Notes: generated by a model from the sequence alone, not told the origin. A stretch of 64,000 nt of DNA from Nonomuraea angiospora (GCF_014873145.1 NZ_JADBEK010000001.1:3906001-3970000); one strand, 5' to 3'. Shown: positions 43,848 through 53,387, counted from the stretch's first letter. Translations and numbers: made by a program.

Positions 43848-44879
43848 TCACGGGAGGTCGACGCGGGTGACGGAGAGCGTGCCGTCCGCGCCGAGATCGT
43901 TGAACAGGACCGCTGAGCCGTCCGGGGCGAAGACCGGGTGGGGGTGGGCGGGGTGGCGGGTCGCGCGGGTGCGGGCGAGCGGCGTCGTACGGCCCTCCGC
44001 CAGGTCCACCAGCAGCACGTCGGCGACACCGTCGGCGCCGTCCCAGCCCTTGCCCGGCCGGTCCGCGGGTCCGGTCGTGTCGACCACCGCGAGCGTGCCG
44101 TCCCGGCTGATGTCGCAGTGCCAGTAGCGGTCGCCGCGCGACAGCAGGCGTCCTGAGGGCTCGTCCGGGGAGGTCCAGTAGAGGCCGCGCGGCTCGGCCG
44201 GGCTGACCCCGTAGGCCACGACCACCGCACCCACCGCGTGATGCGCCCACCGCTCGTGCCCGAAGCACAGCCCCTCCGGTTGCTTGAGCACGCACCGGCC
44301 CTCGGGCATCTCGACGGCGTGCCGCGCCCACACGCGATCGGGCACGGTCTCCGTGGGTCCTTCGTGGGAGAAGCCGATCCACTCCTCGTCGGCAGGGCAG
44401 TAATGGGCGTGGTTCGCCCACCAGTCGCGGGTGTGCAGCTCGCGAACGCCTCCGGTGTCGACGTCCATCTCGAGCAGCGTGTACGCCCCCGGCGACTCCT
44501 CGGAGAACAGCACCCGATCGCCGGACGCGCTGATGCTCACCAGCCCCTGCAAAGTACGGCCCGCCGGCGCGCGATACACGGTCTCGGGCTCCGCGGCGTG
44601 ATCGGCGAGGTCCACGACGTGCAGCGCGTCGTCCCACACCGCGGCCAGCCGTTCCGCCGCACGCGCGACGTCGAACCAGACGGTCCCCTCCTTCGCGCAA
44701 CGGTCCGGCAGCCCGCACACCTCTCGCGGGTCCGCCTCGCCGGGGCTCCGCCAGGCCACGCTCGCGAACCCGGTCGCCAGCCGGTCGGGATCCCAGCGGG
44801 TGACGACCAGCCTCTCCCCGCCGGCGTGGAAGCCGTTGGCGTGGGGGTAGGTCAGGTGCGCGCCTGTCGAGATGTTCAT
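43848..44879 (-). CDS. PL22-like oligogalacturonate lyase, beta-propeller protein, 343 aa
   Basis: Seven-bladed-propeller protein similar to oligogalacturonate lyase, which splits the unsaturated digalacturonate of pectin breakdown. The histidine-rich metal site is visible: HAHYCPADEEWIGFSHEG (157-174), the YWHCDISRDG motif (His254) and the late HPAHPHPVFAPDG (His312, His314). The glutamine ligand I recall from the Yersinia enzyme appears here as His309. No signal peptide, so it is cytosolic. It faces an AraC regulator 67 bp away, its likely controller. Activity is inferred from fold and motifs. Confidence 0.8.
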   Translation of the reverse strand: MNISTGAHLTYPHANGFHAGGERLVVTRWDPDRLATGFASVAWRSPGEADPREVCGLPDRCAKEGTVWFDVARAAERLAAVWDDALHVVDLADHAAEPETVYRAPAGRTLQGLVSISASGDRVLFSEESPGAYTLLEMDVDTGGVRELHTRDWWANHAHYCPADEEWIGFSHEGPTETVPDRVWARHAVEMPEGRCVLKQPEGLCFGHERWAHHAVGAVVVAYGVSPAEPRGLYWTSPDEPSGRLLSRGDRYWHCDISRDGTLAVVDTTGPADRPGKGWDGADGVADVLLVDLAEGRTTPLARTRATRHPAHPHPVFAPDGSAVLFNDLGADGTLSVTRVDLP

Positions 44880-44946
44880 CGGTGAATCCTTCCTTCGTGG
44901 GTGTTCACTAGGCTGTGGGTGTGCGTGGACGGATCGTCAGCCGGTC

Positions 44947-45804
44947 ATGACAGCGCGGCGACCTGCCGGCTGGGCCCGATATCTGACGCCGGCGCCGGAG
45001 TCCTTCCGGCTCGGCCTCGTGTGCCTGGGTGTCGGCGCCATCGAGGGCAAGGTCGTGTCGCAGCCCGACCGCACCCTGGAGTCGTACGCCGCCGTGCTGG
45101 TGACCGGGGGGCGCGGCCGGCTGCGGTGGGACGGCCGCCGACACGACGTCGTCGCGCCGGCCATGTTCTGGCTCCCGCCGGGCGTCCGGCATGCCTACGC
45201 GCCGGACCCACCGGGATGGAGCGAGTGGTGGGCGCTCTTCGACGGTGACGCGACCCAGGTGTACGAGCGGTTCGGTTACATCGATCTGGACCGGCCCGTG
45301 CGGCGCCTGCACGACACCGGCGCGCTCGAGGCCGCCTTCCACACGCTGGCCAGGGCGAGCCGGCCGGACGATCCGCGCAGCGACGTGGAGGCGGCCGGCG
45401 CCATGCACCAGCTGATCGCCGCAGCCTATAGGTCGATCTCCGCGGCGGAGCCGGCCCAGAGCCCGGTGCTGCGGTCCCTGCTGAGCGAGGCGTACCGCCC
45501 GGTGTCCGTGGAGGATCACGCCGGCCGCCTCGGCATGTCGGTGACCGCGTTCAGGAACGCCGTACGGCGTGCCGCCGGCTGCGGCCCCAAGGAGTACGTG
45601 CTCCGGCTGCGGCTCAACCGCGCCAAGGAACTGCTGGTGAGCACGGAGCTGCCGGTCGCCGCGATCGGCAGGCGCGTCGGATACGACGACGCCGGTTACT
45701 TCAGCCGCCTCTTCACGCGCAGGACCGGGATCGCGCCGAGCCGGTTCCGCGAGAGCCGGCGCCGGATGGGTGGAGCCCCGCGACCCTGGGCTCCGCAACC
45801 CTGA
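44947..45804 (+). CDS. AraC family transcriptional regulator, 285 aa
   Basis: An N-terminal cupin-like sugar-sensing domain (about 20-140; VTGGRGRLRWDG, WLPPGVRHAY) precedes a C-terminal double helix-turn-helix (about 185-275: RLGMSVTAFRNAVRRAAGCG, then IGRRVGYDDAGYFSRLF). It is divergent from the PL22-like lyase and so probably activates it in response to a pectin-derived sugar. ATG at 44947 (MTARRP) is the last start before the conserved domain. The C-terminal coding end runs into a 15-bp tandem repeat, making the tail GGAPRPWAPQP unlike other members. Confidence 0.92.
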   Translation: MTARRPAGWARYLTPAPESFRLGLVCLGVGAIEGKVVSQPDRTLESYAAVLVTGGRGRLRWDGRRHDVVAPAMFWLPPGVRHAYAPDPPGWSEWWALFDGDATQVYERFGYIDLDRPVRRLHDTGALEAAFHTLARASRPDDPRSDVEAAGAMHQLIAAAYRSISAAEPAQSPVLRSLLSEAYRPVSVEDHAGRLGMSVTAFRNAVRRAAGCGPKEYVLRLRLNRAKELLVSTELPVAAIGRRVGYDDAGYFSRLFTRRTGIAPSRFRESRRRMGGAPRPWAPQP

Positions 45805-45848
45805 GCCCCGCCGCTCTGAGCCCCGCCGCTCTGAGCCCCGCGGCCGTA
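45774..45848 (+). repeat. Five-copy 15-bp tandem repeat at the end of the AraC gene
   Basis: AGCCCCGCCGCTCTG-like units start at 45774, 45789 (degenerate), 45804, 45819 and 45834, exactly 15 bp apart; the middle two are identical. The repeat covers the last codons and stop of the AraC gene and about 45 bp beyond. The period keeps the reading frame. Confidence 0.8.
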
Positions 45849-45921
45849 GCCGCCGGAAAGTCCATCCGGCATGCCGATCCGTGCATGGCGGGCGCGGTTC
45901 GCGGTTGGCAGGGTCGTCTCC

Positions 45922-46770
45922 ATGCTCACCTCCAACGGCTACACCCTCGACGAGTCCCGGCTGGGCGAGCTCGAGGCCGTGCCCGGCGCCGAACGTCACG
46001 ATCGCGACGCCCTGCTGACGCGGATCCGCCGCGACGGCTACCTCTTCCTCAGGCAGGCTCTCGATCCGGCCGCCGTGCTCGCGTTCCGCCGGTACTACTT
46101 CGAGCGGGCCAGCGCGGCCGGCGCCGGTCTCACGGCGCCGGGAACGCCCGCCGGGGACGGGATCGCGGGCGGGCGGGTGGACCCCGCGGCGCTGCGCCGG
46201 GCCCTGTTCACCGACATCGTCCCGGGCTCCACCTACCACGCGTTCTGCACGCAGCCCGCGATCAGGGACTGGTTCGCCTGGTTCCTCGGCGGGACGACCC
46301 ACCTGCACCGTCGCAAGATCATCCGGCACACGGCGCCCGGCGAGTCCGGGATCGGCACCGCCACCCAGGCGCACTACGACCTCGTCTACATCCGCGAGGG
46401 AACGGACCGCGTGCTGTCGGCGTGGATCCCGCTCGGCGACTGCCCGCTGTCCCGCGGCGGCCTGACGTACCTGGAAGGCAGCCACCGCCGGGTCCTGCGC
46501 GCGGAAGCCGAGGGCACCCTCAAGCGTCCCGCGGCATCGATCACCGCCGACCTGCCGGCGCTGGCGGCGGAGTACGGCGCTCGCTGGCTGGTGGCCGACT
46601 ACCGGGCCGGCGACCTGGTCGTCCACACGGCTCACATCGTGCACGCCGCACTCGACAACGTCGATCCGGACGGGGTCATGCGGCTGTCCACCGACATCCG
46701 CTACCAGCGCGCCGACCAGCCCATCGACCTTCGCTGGCAGGACGACTGGCACGACCGCGACGGGCTGTGA
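45922..46770 (+). CDS. Phytanoyl-CoA dioxygenase (PhyH) family protein, 282 aa
   Basis: Fe(II)/2-oxoglutarate oxygenase of the PhyH family. The HxD pair is His151 and Asp153 (QAHYDLVYIREG), the distal histidine is in DLVVHTAHIVHAAL (235-241) and Arg254 (MRLSTDIRYQ) would bind 2-oxoglutarate. So the catalytic site looks intact. It is downstream of the AraC gene after a 15-bp repeat, on the same strand, and convergent with the sugar transporter operon. Substrate unknown; PhyH proteins near sugar loci often act on small metabolites. Start at 45922 was chosen because upstream residues are low complexity. Confidence 0.88.
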   Translation: MLTSNGYTLDESRLGELEAVPGAERHDRDALLTRIRRDGYLFLRQALDPAAVLAFRRYYFERASAAGAGLTAPGTPAGDGIAGGRVDPAALRRALFTDIVPGSTYHAFCTQPAIRDWFAWFLGGTTHLHRRKIIRHTAPGESGIGTATQAHYDLVYIREGTDRVLSAWIPLGDCPLSRGGLTYLEGSHRRVLRAEAEGTLKRPAASITADLPALAAEYGARWLVADYRAGDLVVHTAHIVHAALDNVDPDGVMRLSTDIRYQRADQPIDLRWQDDWHDRDGL

Positions 46771-46785
46771 CCCCGCGGGGACGCC

Positions 46786-46811
46786 GCCGCCCCGCGCACT
46801 GGCGGGGCGGC
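46786..46811 (+). terminator. Hairpin between the oxygenase and transporter genes
   Basis: GCCGCCCCGC (46786-46795) pairs with GCGGGGCGGC (46802-46811) around a 6-base loop, between two convergent stop codons. No T tract. Likely bidirectional terminator. Confidence 0.65.
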
Positions 46812-46841
46812 TCGCCCGGCTCCGGCCGTACTCGCACGGTC

Positions 46842-47732
46842 TCAGCCCTTGATCCCGTCGGCCAGCCCCGCGCCCCGGATGAAGTAGCGCTGGAAGAGCA
46901 GGAAGATGACGATCGGCAGCACGACGGAGATCAGCAGTCCCGCCATGAACAGGTTGATCTGCACGTTGTCGCGGATCGACGGGAGCATCACCGACAACGG
47001 CTGTTTGGCGCGGTCGGGCAGGACCAGCTTCGGCCACAGGTACTCGCGCCAGGCCGCGATGACGGACAGCAGCGACACCACGCCGATGATCGGCCCGGAC
47101 AGCGGCAGCACCAGCGACGTGAACATCCGGAAGTTGCCGACGCCGTCGATCTTGGCCGCCTCGAACAGCTCGGCCGGCAGCTGCGCGAAGAACCGGCCGG
47201 TGATGATCACGTTGAAGGCGCCGGCGCCGGCGGGCAGCCAGATCGCCCAGTAGCTGTTGATCAGCGACCCGCCGACGATCGGAACGTCCAGCACGGTCAG
47301 GTAGAGCGGCACGAGCGAGATCACGGCGGGGATGAACATCGTCGCCAGCAGCGCCCCGTTGATGATCTTGGCGTACCCCGGTCGCAGGATCGCCAGCGCG
47401 TAGCCTCCGGTCGTCGCCACCAGCACCGACACGGCCCAGTTGCCGAGGGCGATCAGGACCGTGTTGACCAGCGCCGGCCCGACCCGGAGCCGGGACCAGG
47501 CGGTCTCGATGTTCTGCCACTGGGGCGGGCCGGACCACAAGCCGAGCGGGTCCGCGGCGATGTCGTGCGGTTGCGAGATCGCCGCCTTGGCCAGCCACAG
47601 GATGGGCCCGAGGCCGGCCAGGGCGAGCAGGACCAGGATCAGCGCCTGGCCGCCGCCGAGGGTCCAGCGCACCACCGGTCGCCGTCGATCCGCCGCGGAG
47701 ATGAGGCCGCGGTCCTCGGACCGGGCGCTCAC
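46842..47732 (-). CDS. Carbohydrate ABC transporter permease, MalG type, 296 aa
   Basis: Second inner-membrane permease of a CUT1 sugar importer. It has six hydrophobic segments and the ATPase-contact loop EAAKIDGVGNFRMFTSLVLP (about 205-224), equivalent to the EAA motif. Its GTG at 47732 overlaps the stop of the MalF-type gene (GTGA), and it is the last gene of the glycosidase/importer operon. The operon has no ATPase; in actinomycetes a shared MsiK-type ATPase usually serves such importers. Substrate is probably the oligosaccharide released by the adjacent glycosidase. Confidence 0.95.
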   Translation of the reverse strand: MSARSEDRGLISAADRRRPVVRWTLGGGQALILVLLALAGLGPILWLAKAAISQPHDIAADPLGLWSGPPQWQNIETAWSRLRVGPALVNTVLIALGNWAVSVLVATTGGYALAILRPGYAKIINGALLATMFIPAVISLVPLYLTVLDVPIVGGSLINSYWAIWLPAGAGAFNVIITGRFFAQLPAELFEAAKIDGVGNFRMFTSLVLPLSGPIIGVVSLLSVIAAWREYLWPKLVLPDRAKQPLSVMLPSIRDNVQINLFMAGLLISVVLPIVIFLLFQRYFIRGAGLADGIKG

Positions 47733-48679
47733 GTCGTGCTCCAGCGCCGCGTGAGCCGGAAGTACAGCAGCGACAGCAGCCCGAGGAAGACGGCGAGCAG
47801 CACCGACAGCGCGGTCGCCCCGCCGTAGTCGCCGTTGATGAAGGCGTAGTTGTAGAGCAGCATCAGGATCGTGGTGGTCGCGTTCGCCGGGCCGCCGCCG
47901 GTGAACAGGAACGGTTCGGTGAACACCTGGAAGGTGCCGATGATCTGCAGGAGCAGGGTGATGAGCAGGATCGTCCGCATCTGCGGCAGCGTCACGTGCA
48001 CGATCCGCCGCCAGATCGAGGCTCCGTCGATCTCGGCCGCCTCGTAGAGATCCGTGCGGACCCCGGACAGCGCGGCCAGGTAGATGATCATCGTCGAGCC
48101 CGCGTTGGCCCAGGTCGCCTCGAGGACGATGCTCGGCATCGCGGACCGCGCGTCCTGCAGCCACTGGAACGGGCCGAGGCCGAGGCCCCGGGCGAGGGTG
48201 TTGAACAGGCCGGAGTCACTCGCGTCGTAGAAGACCCGCCACAGCAGGATCGCCACCACCGGTGGCAGCACCACCGGCAGGTACGCCAGCACCGAGAACA
48301 ACGCCCGGCCCCGGCGCAGCTCGCGGACGAAGACCGCCAGCGCCAGCGGCGCCGGATACCCGAACACCAGGGCCAGCAGCGCGAACCACGCGGTGTTGCC
48401 CGCCGCGGTGACGAGCAGCGGATCGGCCAGGACCTTGCGGAAGTTGTCCAGCCCGACCCACTCCGCCGCGGTGACGAGGTTCGTCTGCTGGAACGCCAGG
48501 ACCAGTCCGCGCGCGATCGGCCACCACGAGAACAGCCCGAAGACCACCAGCGTCGGGATCAGGAACACCAGCGTGCTGATCCCGCCGCGCCGGACCCACC
48601 GGGCCACGCGCCGCGTGACGCGCGTGGCCCGGCCGTCCTCGGCCGAGAGCGGGAGACTCATCGCCTTCGACGCCGTCAC
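47729..48679 (-). CDS. Carbohydrate ABC transporter permease, MalF type, 316 aa
   Basis: First permease of the importer, with six hydrophobic segments (first VFLIPTLVVFGLFSWWPIAR) and the EAA loop YEAAEIDGASIWRRIVHVTL. GTG at 48679 overlaps the stop of the binding-protein gene (GTGA); ATG at 48661 would be six residues shorter. Both neighbours are co-translated with it. CUT1-family membrane subunit for an oligosaccharide. Confidence 0.95.
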   Translation of the reverse strand: MTASKAMSLPLSAEDGRATRVTRRVARWVRRGGISTLVFLIPTLVVFGLFSWWPIARGLVLAFQQTNLVTAAEWVGLDNFRKVLADPLLVTAAGNTAWFALLALVFGYPAPLALAVFVRELRRGRALFSVLAYLPVVLPPVVAILLWRVFYDASDSGLFNTLARGLGLGPFQWLQDARSAMPSIVLEATWANAGSTMIIYLAALSGVRTDLYEAAEIDGASIWRRIVHVTLPQMRTILLITLLLQIIGTFQVFTEPFLFTGGGPANATTTILMLLYNYAFINGDYGGATALSVLLAVFLGLLSLLYFRLTRRWSTT

Positions 48680-50046
48680 GAGTTCGCCAGCAGCCCGTCG
48701 ACCGCCTTCGACGCGTCCGCGAGCAGCTTGCCGACGTCGGCGTCCTTCTGGGTCAGCACGGTCTGGACGACCGAGTCGAGGTTCGCGTACACCTTCTGCC
48801 CGGCGACCGGCGGCTCGATCATCAGCTTCAGCGACGCGGCCTTGGACGTGTACGGCGTGAAGTTCGCCTGGACCGTGTTCACATAAGGCTTGATCCACTC
48901 GTCGTACCGCTTCTTCGACGCCTCGTCGAACAGCCAGAGCATCGGAAGCCCGACGGAGTACTGCTTGTCCGCGTTCGCGGCCTTGGCGTCGGTGACCGCA
49001 TGGTCCTGGTCGGTGAACTTCTCCAGCCAGAAGAACTCGGCCCACTTGACCGCGGCCTCGATCTGCTGCTTCGACGCCTTCGGGTTGAACATCTGCACGG
49101 CGCCGCCGGTCAGCGTGCCGCCGTCCGGCGAGCCGAGCGGCAGCGGCGCGACGCCGAAGTCCTCGCCCTTGGCGCCCATCGTGGTGACCGCGTCGCGGTA
49201 GTCGCCCGGGGTGCCGATGTACATCCCGACCTTGCCGCCGGCGAACTCCTGCTGCAGCTGCTTCTGGTTGAACAGGAAGTTGCTGCCCATCGCGTTGTCG
49301 GTCCAGCGCATCTGCTGGAGCGTGGTGAGCGCGCCCGTCATCGGGGCGTCGGCGAAGGCGGCCGAGGCCTTGCCGCCGTTCACCTTCTCGATGGCTCCGC
49401 CGTAGGTGTAGGTCATGGCCGTGAGGACCCAGCCGCCGGTGTTGTTGGTGGTCATCATCGCGTAGCCGGCCTTGCCGGTCTTGTCCGCGATCGCCTTGGC
49501 GGCCCGGCGGACCTCCTCCCACGTGGCCGGCGGCCGGTCCGGGTCGAGCCCGGCCTGCCGGAACAGCGCGCGGTTGTAGTTGAGGCTCATCGTGTACGCC
49601 TGCACCGGCAGGCCGAAGATGTGGCCGCCGGCGTCCTGGACGGTCTTCAGCACCTCCGGGTTGATCTTGCCGCCCACCGGCGAGGCCTTCACCACGTCGG
49701 TGACGTCGGCGAGCTGCTTGCGCTCGATCAGCCCCTGAACGTCGGTGTACGGGATCGCGACCACGGTCGGCAGCGTCCCGGCGGCCAGGTCGGCCTGGAA
49801 CGTCTGCACGTCGTACCCGTACTCCGAGCCCTCGATCTTGACCTTCGGGTTCGCCTTCTCGAACTGCGCGACCCGGTCGGTCCAGGTCTTCAGCGCCGCC
49901 GCCTGGTCCGGCGTGGGCTTCTGCCCGACCGTGATCGTCACGGTGCCGTCGTCGCTGACTGCCGTTCCGGACCCTGCCGAGCAGGCGGTGGCCGCCAGGA
50001 TCGCCAGCGCGGTGACGGCCCCCGCCCTCCATCGTGTGGTCAGCAC
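48676..50046 (-). CDS. Extracellular sugar-binding lipoprotein (CUT1), 456 aa
   Basis: Solute-binding lipoprotein feeding the MalF/MalG-type permeases. The signal peptide ends in the lipobox ATAC with lipidated Cys22. The mature protein has the two-lobe family-1 fold, with PTVVAIPYTDVQGLIERKQL and FGLPVQAYTMSLNYNRALF as hinge-region segments. It is separated from the large glycosidase gene by 15 bp and overlaps the permease gene. It probably captures a glycan fragment released outside by the glycosidase. Specific ligand unknown. Confidence 0.94.
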   Translation of the reverse strand: MLTTRWRAGAVTALAILAATACSAGSGTAVSDDGTVTITVGQKPTPDQAAALKTWTDRVAQFEKANPKVKIEGSEYGYDVQTFQADLAAGTLPTVVAIPYTDVQGLIERKQLADVTDVVKASPVGGKINPEVLKTVQDAGGHIFGLPVQAYTMSLNYNRALFRQAGLDPDRPPATWEEVRRAAKAIADKTGKAGYAMMTTNNTGGWVLTAMTYTYGGAIEKVNGGKASAAFADAPMTGALTTLQQMRWTDNAMGSNFLFNQKQLQQEFAGGKVGMYIGTPGDYRDAVTTMGAKGEDFGVAPLPLGSPDGGTLTGGAVQMFNPKASKQQIEAAVKWAEFFWLEKFTDQDHAVTDAKAANADKQYSVGLPMLWLFDEASKKRYDEWIKPYVNTVQANFTPYTSKAASLKLMIEPPVAGQKVYANLDSVVQTVLTQKDADVGKLLADASKAVDGLLANS

Positions 50047-50061
50047 TCTTCGCTCCTTCTT

Positions 50062-53000
50062 TCAGCTGGTGAACGTTCCTGGCAGGAACAAGGTGGTGGT
50101 CTTGCCCGTGACGATCCCGCTCGCCCACTGCAGGGCGCCGGCACGCCCGGCGCCGTCGTCCTCGTTCAGGGCGAGGGCGATCGAGACCGGTCCGGCCGGC
50201 CGGGACGGGAACCCGAGCGCCGTCCAGGGCACCTTGACCTGGTACGACGTGACACCGTCCGCCCGTTTGATCGCGGCGGTGGCGCCGGGCGTGGTCCCGG
50301 CGGGGCTGCCGTCCGAGGTGCCGAAGGTGTACACGGCCGGCCCGGCCGGCAGCAGGGCGGCGCCGATCTCGGTGGCGGCCGGGCTCTCTCCCGGAAGCCC
50401 GTCGCTGATCGCGAACTGCAGGCTGTCGCCCCGCCACAGGGTGGCGGGGGTCCCGGTCTGGGAGAACACGTCATCGGTGACGGCCGCGTCGATGGTCAGC
50501 CCGGTCGCGTCGTACTGGAGGCTCGCCGTGCCCGAGAGGTCGGCGGGCCCGCCCCAGGGGCGGGTGAAGGCGATCCAGCCGGCGTCGGCGGCGAGGTCGA
50601 TCGAGCTGCTCGGGGCCGTCGCCGAGGGCGTGATCGGGTTGAAGGCCGTGGTGCCCTTCGCGGAGACCTTGTTGCCGTCGGAGGTGGTGAGGTCGACCGT
50701 GTAGGCGTAGGGCTTCCAGGGCTGGAGGCCGGTGACCGGGATGCCGATCGTGGCCTTCTGTCCCGGCGCGATCGATTGGCCGGCGCCGGCTGTGCCTTTC
50801 TGCCCGGCGATGGTCCAGGTCAGGTCCTGGATCGTCGCCGCCGCGCTCGATCTGGTGTTGGCGAGCTCGACGCCGAGGCCGGCCCGCAGCGGTGAGACCT
50901 GGGTGATCTGCGGGAGGATGCGGATCTTGGTCGCCGGTTCGACGCTGGTCCAGGCGACCAGGCGGGCGGCCGGCTTCCCGTTGCGGGCGACGGTCGCCAC
51001 CAGGTGGCGCGAGCCGAGGGTGTCGCTCGCGGGGACCGGGATGGTGACCGTGGTGTCCTTGCCCGGGGTGACCAGCACCTGCTTGGTCCGGCCCGCGATC
51101 GTCACCGCGCGCGGGCCGAGGTTGCGGACCGTGCCCTTGAGGGTCACCGTGACCGCGGTCGGCTCCAGCGAGTTGGACGGATCCGCGGCCGCGACCTTCA
51201 ACTCCGGCTTCGACTGCTGGGAGGCCGCGGTGGCGGGTCCCTTGACGAACAGCGGATCCTGGTCGACGGTCAGGTTGACGACGCCGCCGACCGGGGTCAG
51301 GGTGGTCTTGTGGCCGTACAAGTCGGTCACTTCGAGCGGGCTGCTCGTGGTGAGGTCGACGGATGAGGTGCCGGTGCCGGTCGACCAGAGCACGCGGGTG
51401 GTCGCGGCGCCGGAGCCGAAGCGGTAGGAATGCAGCGGGGACGGCAGGGTGTCGCGGCCGCTGTAGGCGAGGCCGGTGAGGGCGCGGATCGTGGTCGCCT
51501 TCGCGACCAGGCCCGGCTTCGGGGCCATGCCGGCGATCGGCCCGGCCGGGGCCTGCAGGAGGCCGAAGGTGCTCTCCTTGTCGTCCAGGTTGGTGCCGTC
51601 GTTCAGGGCGTCGTACCAGTAGAACTGGCTGACGCCGTTCGCGATCATGATCACGTCGTTGCGGATCGACTTGCGCGCCTGGTCGAGCATCGAGCCGCCG
51701 AAGCTCGGCGCGGTCGGGTAGCCCTCCTCGCTGATCCAGATCGGCTTGCCGGCGCCGCCGTGCGCGTCGGCCGCGGCGCGCAGGCTCTGGATCTGGGTGT
51801 CCAGGTCTCCTTCCGGGCCGGGGAACGTGTAGATGTGCGCGTTGACCGAGTCCACGTAGGCCAGCCCGCCGAGGGACAGCAGCTGGTCGCGGAAGGAGGT
51901 GTCGCCCTTGTTCGGGCCGACGTCGGCGATGACGTTCGCGTTCGGGTTGTCCTTGTGGGTCTGCTCGTACGCGGCCTTGATCAGCTGGAGGAAGCAGGCG
52001 CCGGTGATGCCGCAGGCGCTGTCGTTGAAGCCGGCCATGTAGTACTCGTTGTAGGTCTCGATGTCGTTCGTGGTGCCGGCGAAGTGCTTGAGCCACCAGC
52101 TCTGGTAGCGGCCGTACGCCGCCAGGCCCTCGGGCGTGCTCGGGGTCCGGCCGCCGTCGTACAGCGGGTTGCGGTATCCGGTGACCAGCAGCGGGATGAT
52201 GCCGTTCGCCTTCGCGTCCGCGATCATCGCGTCGTACCGCGGGTCCACCGCGTAGTTGCCGGGCGAGCCCGACTCGACGCGCGGCCACTCGAGGCTGTCG
52301 CGGATGTGCGAGAAGCCGGTCAGGGCGAGGGCGCGGATCAGGGCGCCGCTGAGGTCGTAGTAGTGGGACATGTGCGTGTTCACGCCCCACTTGCCCGTCG
52401 GGGACTGGATCCCGGCCGGGAGCGGCGGGATGACGGCGAGCGTCGTGCCGACGACGGTCTGGCCGGCGGTGAGGCGGAGGTTGTAGAAACCGGGCTTCAG
52501 GCCGCCGGTGCTGATCGAGCCCGCACCGGCCGCGATCGGAGCGTTGCCCGAGGCCACGGGAAGGTACTGGTCGTCGGTGATGCTCCAGGCGACCGAGGAC
52601 GCGGTCGAGCGCAACGTGACGCTGCCCGCGCCCTGGGTGAAGACCAGGCTCTGGTTGGTCACCGTGATGCCGGTGGTGTCGGCGAACGAGACGCTGACCG
52701 ACGAGACGCAGACCGGGCTGATGACACCGCCGGGCGCGTTCGCCATCAGGCGGATGTCGGCGCCGTTCGCGCGGTTCTGGAAGTTGACGCCGGACATCCG
52801 TAACTGCGTGGTCGCCCAGGCTCCCGAGCCGGGGAAGGAGAACCACGGCAGCGGGGTGAAGGGCGCGCTGACGCCGTCGTACTGCGCGGTGAGCTGCTGG
52901 CCCGGGCTGTCGAAGTAGTTCACCGTGAGCACCGCGTCGGTGGCGCCGGCCGGGATCCGGGCCGCGTCGATGTTCAGGTAGATGTACTGGTCCTTCAGGT

Positions 53001-53235
53001 CGTCGCTGGTCTGCCAGCACGGCACCCCGAGCCGGCTCGACGCCGCGTGCTCGGGGGTCTTGTCCCGGTCTCCCGGCCAGGCGGTGATCCCGTCGGCGGC
53101 CACCGGGTTCGTGAAGACGATCTCGGGGTCGGCCGCGGCTGAAGCCGGTGCCACCAGCTGGGTGGCGGTCAGCACCACGGTCGCCACGAGGGTGAGAAGC
53201 CTGCGACATCCGCTGCTGACTCTGCAATGGTGCAT
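50062..53235 (-). CDS. Secreted multidomain clan-A glycoside hydrolase with CBM9-like domain, 1057 aa
   Basis: A signal peptide (about 1-34) precedes N-terminal beta domains (about 35-275) and a TIM barrel (about 280-600). The barrel carries the clan-A acid/base Glu397 (ETYNEYYMAG) and the likely nucleophile Glu503 (IWISEEGYPT). After it come a beta domain (about 600-720), repeated beta-sandwich (CARDB-like) modules and a C-terminal CBM9/DOMON-type segment (about 880-1050). The barrel resembles GH39/GH5-type folds but I cannot assign a family. It heads the operon with the sugar importer, so it should degrade a plant or fungal glycan. LacI regulator faces it. Confidence 0.88.
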   Translation of the reverse strand: MHHCRVSSGCRRLLTLVATVVLTATQLVAPASAAADPEIVFTNPVAADGITAWPGDRDKTPEHAASSRLGVPCWQTSDDLKDQYIYLNIDAARIPAGATDAVLTVNYFDSPGQQLTAQYDGVSAPFTPLPWFSFPGSGAWATTQLRMSGVNFQNRANGADIRLMANAPGGVISPVCVSSVSVSFADTTGITVTNQSLVFTQGAGSVTLRSTASSVAWSITDDQYLPVASGNAPIAAGAGSISTGGLKPGFYNLRLTAGQTVVGTTLAVIPPLPAGIQSPTGKWGVNTHMSHYYDLSGALIRALALTGFSHIRDSLEWPRVESGSPGNYAVDPRYDAMIADAKANGIIPLLVTGYRNPLYDGGRTPSTPEGLAAYGRYQSWWLKHFAGTTNDIETYNEYYMAGFNDSACGITGACFLQLIKAAYEQTHKDNPNANVIADVGPNKGDTSFRDQLLSLGGLAYVDSVNAHIYTFPGPEGDLDTQIQSLRAAADAHGGAGKPIWISEEGYPTAPSFGGSMLDQARKSIRNDVIMIANGVSQFYWYDALNDGTNLDDKESTFGLLQAPAGPIAGMAPKPGLVAKATTIRALTGLAYSGRDTLPSPLHSYRFGSGAATTRVLWSTGTGTSSVDLTTSSPLEVTDLYGHKTTLTPVGGVVNLTVDQDPLFVKGPATAASQQSKPELKVAAADPSNSLEPTAVTVTLKGTVRNLGPRAVTIAGRTKQVLVTPGKDTTVTIPVPASDTLGSRHLVATVARNGKPAARLVAWTSVEPATKIRILPQITQVSPLRAGLGVELANTRSSAAATIQDLTWTIAGQKGTAGAGQSIAPGQKATIGIPVTGLQPWKPYAYTVDLTTSDGNKVSAKGTTAFNPITPSATAPSSSIDLAADAGWIAFTRPWGGPADLSGTASLQYDATGLTIDAAVTDDVFSQTGTPATLWRGDSLQFAISDGLPGESPAATEIGAALLPAGPAVYTFGTSDGSPAGTTPGATAAIKRADGVTSYQVKVPWTALGFPSRPAGPVSIALALNEDDGAGRAGALQWASGIVTGKTTTLFLPGTFTS

Positions 53236-53279
53236 GGCGAACCTCCGGATCGACAGCGCGTTGGGTCGTCATACTGCCC

Positions 53280-53293
53280 GGCTAGCGCTTTCC
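53280..53293. promoter_or_regulatory. Candidate LacI operator GGCTAGCGCTTTCC
   Basis: The AGCGCT-centred imperfect palindrome lies in the 152-bp region between the glycosidase and LacI genes, 45 bp upstream of the former's start codon. GGAAAGCGCT-type half-sites are typical of LacI-family repressors of glycan loci, so it probably regulates the operon and perhaps the regulator itself. Confidence 0.5.
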
Positions 53294-53387
53294 CGACAAG
53301 ACCGCCAGTTCGGTTTTTTTGCTGCTATACGGGGGCAAAGATTGGAATGTGGCGTCGGACAGCGCTGTCCCGCCCGAGGTGGCTATC

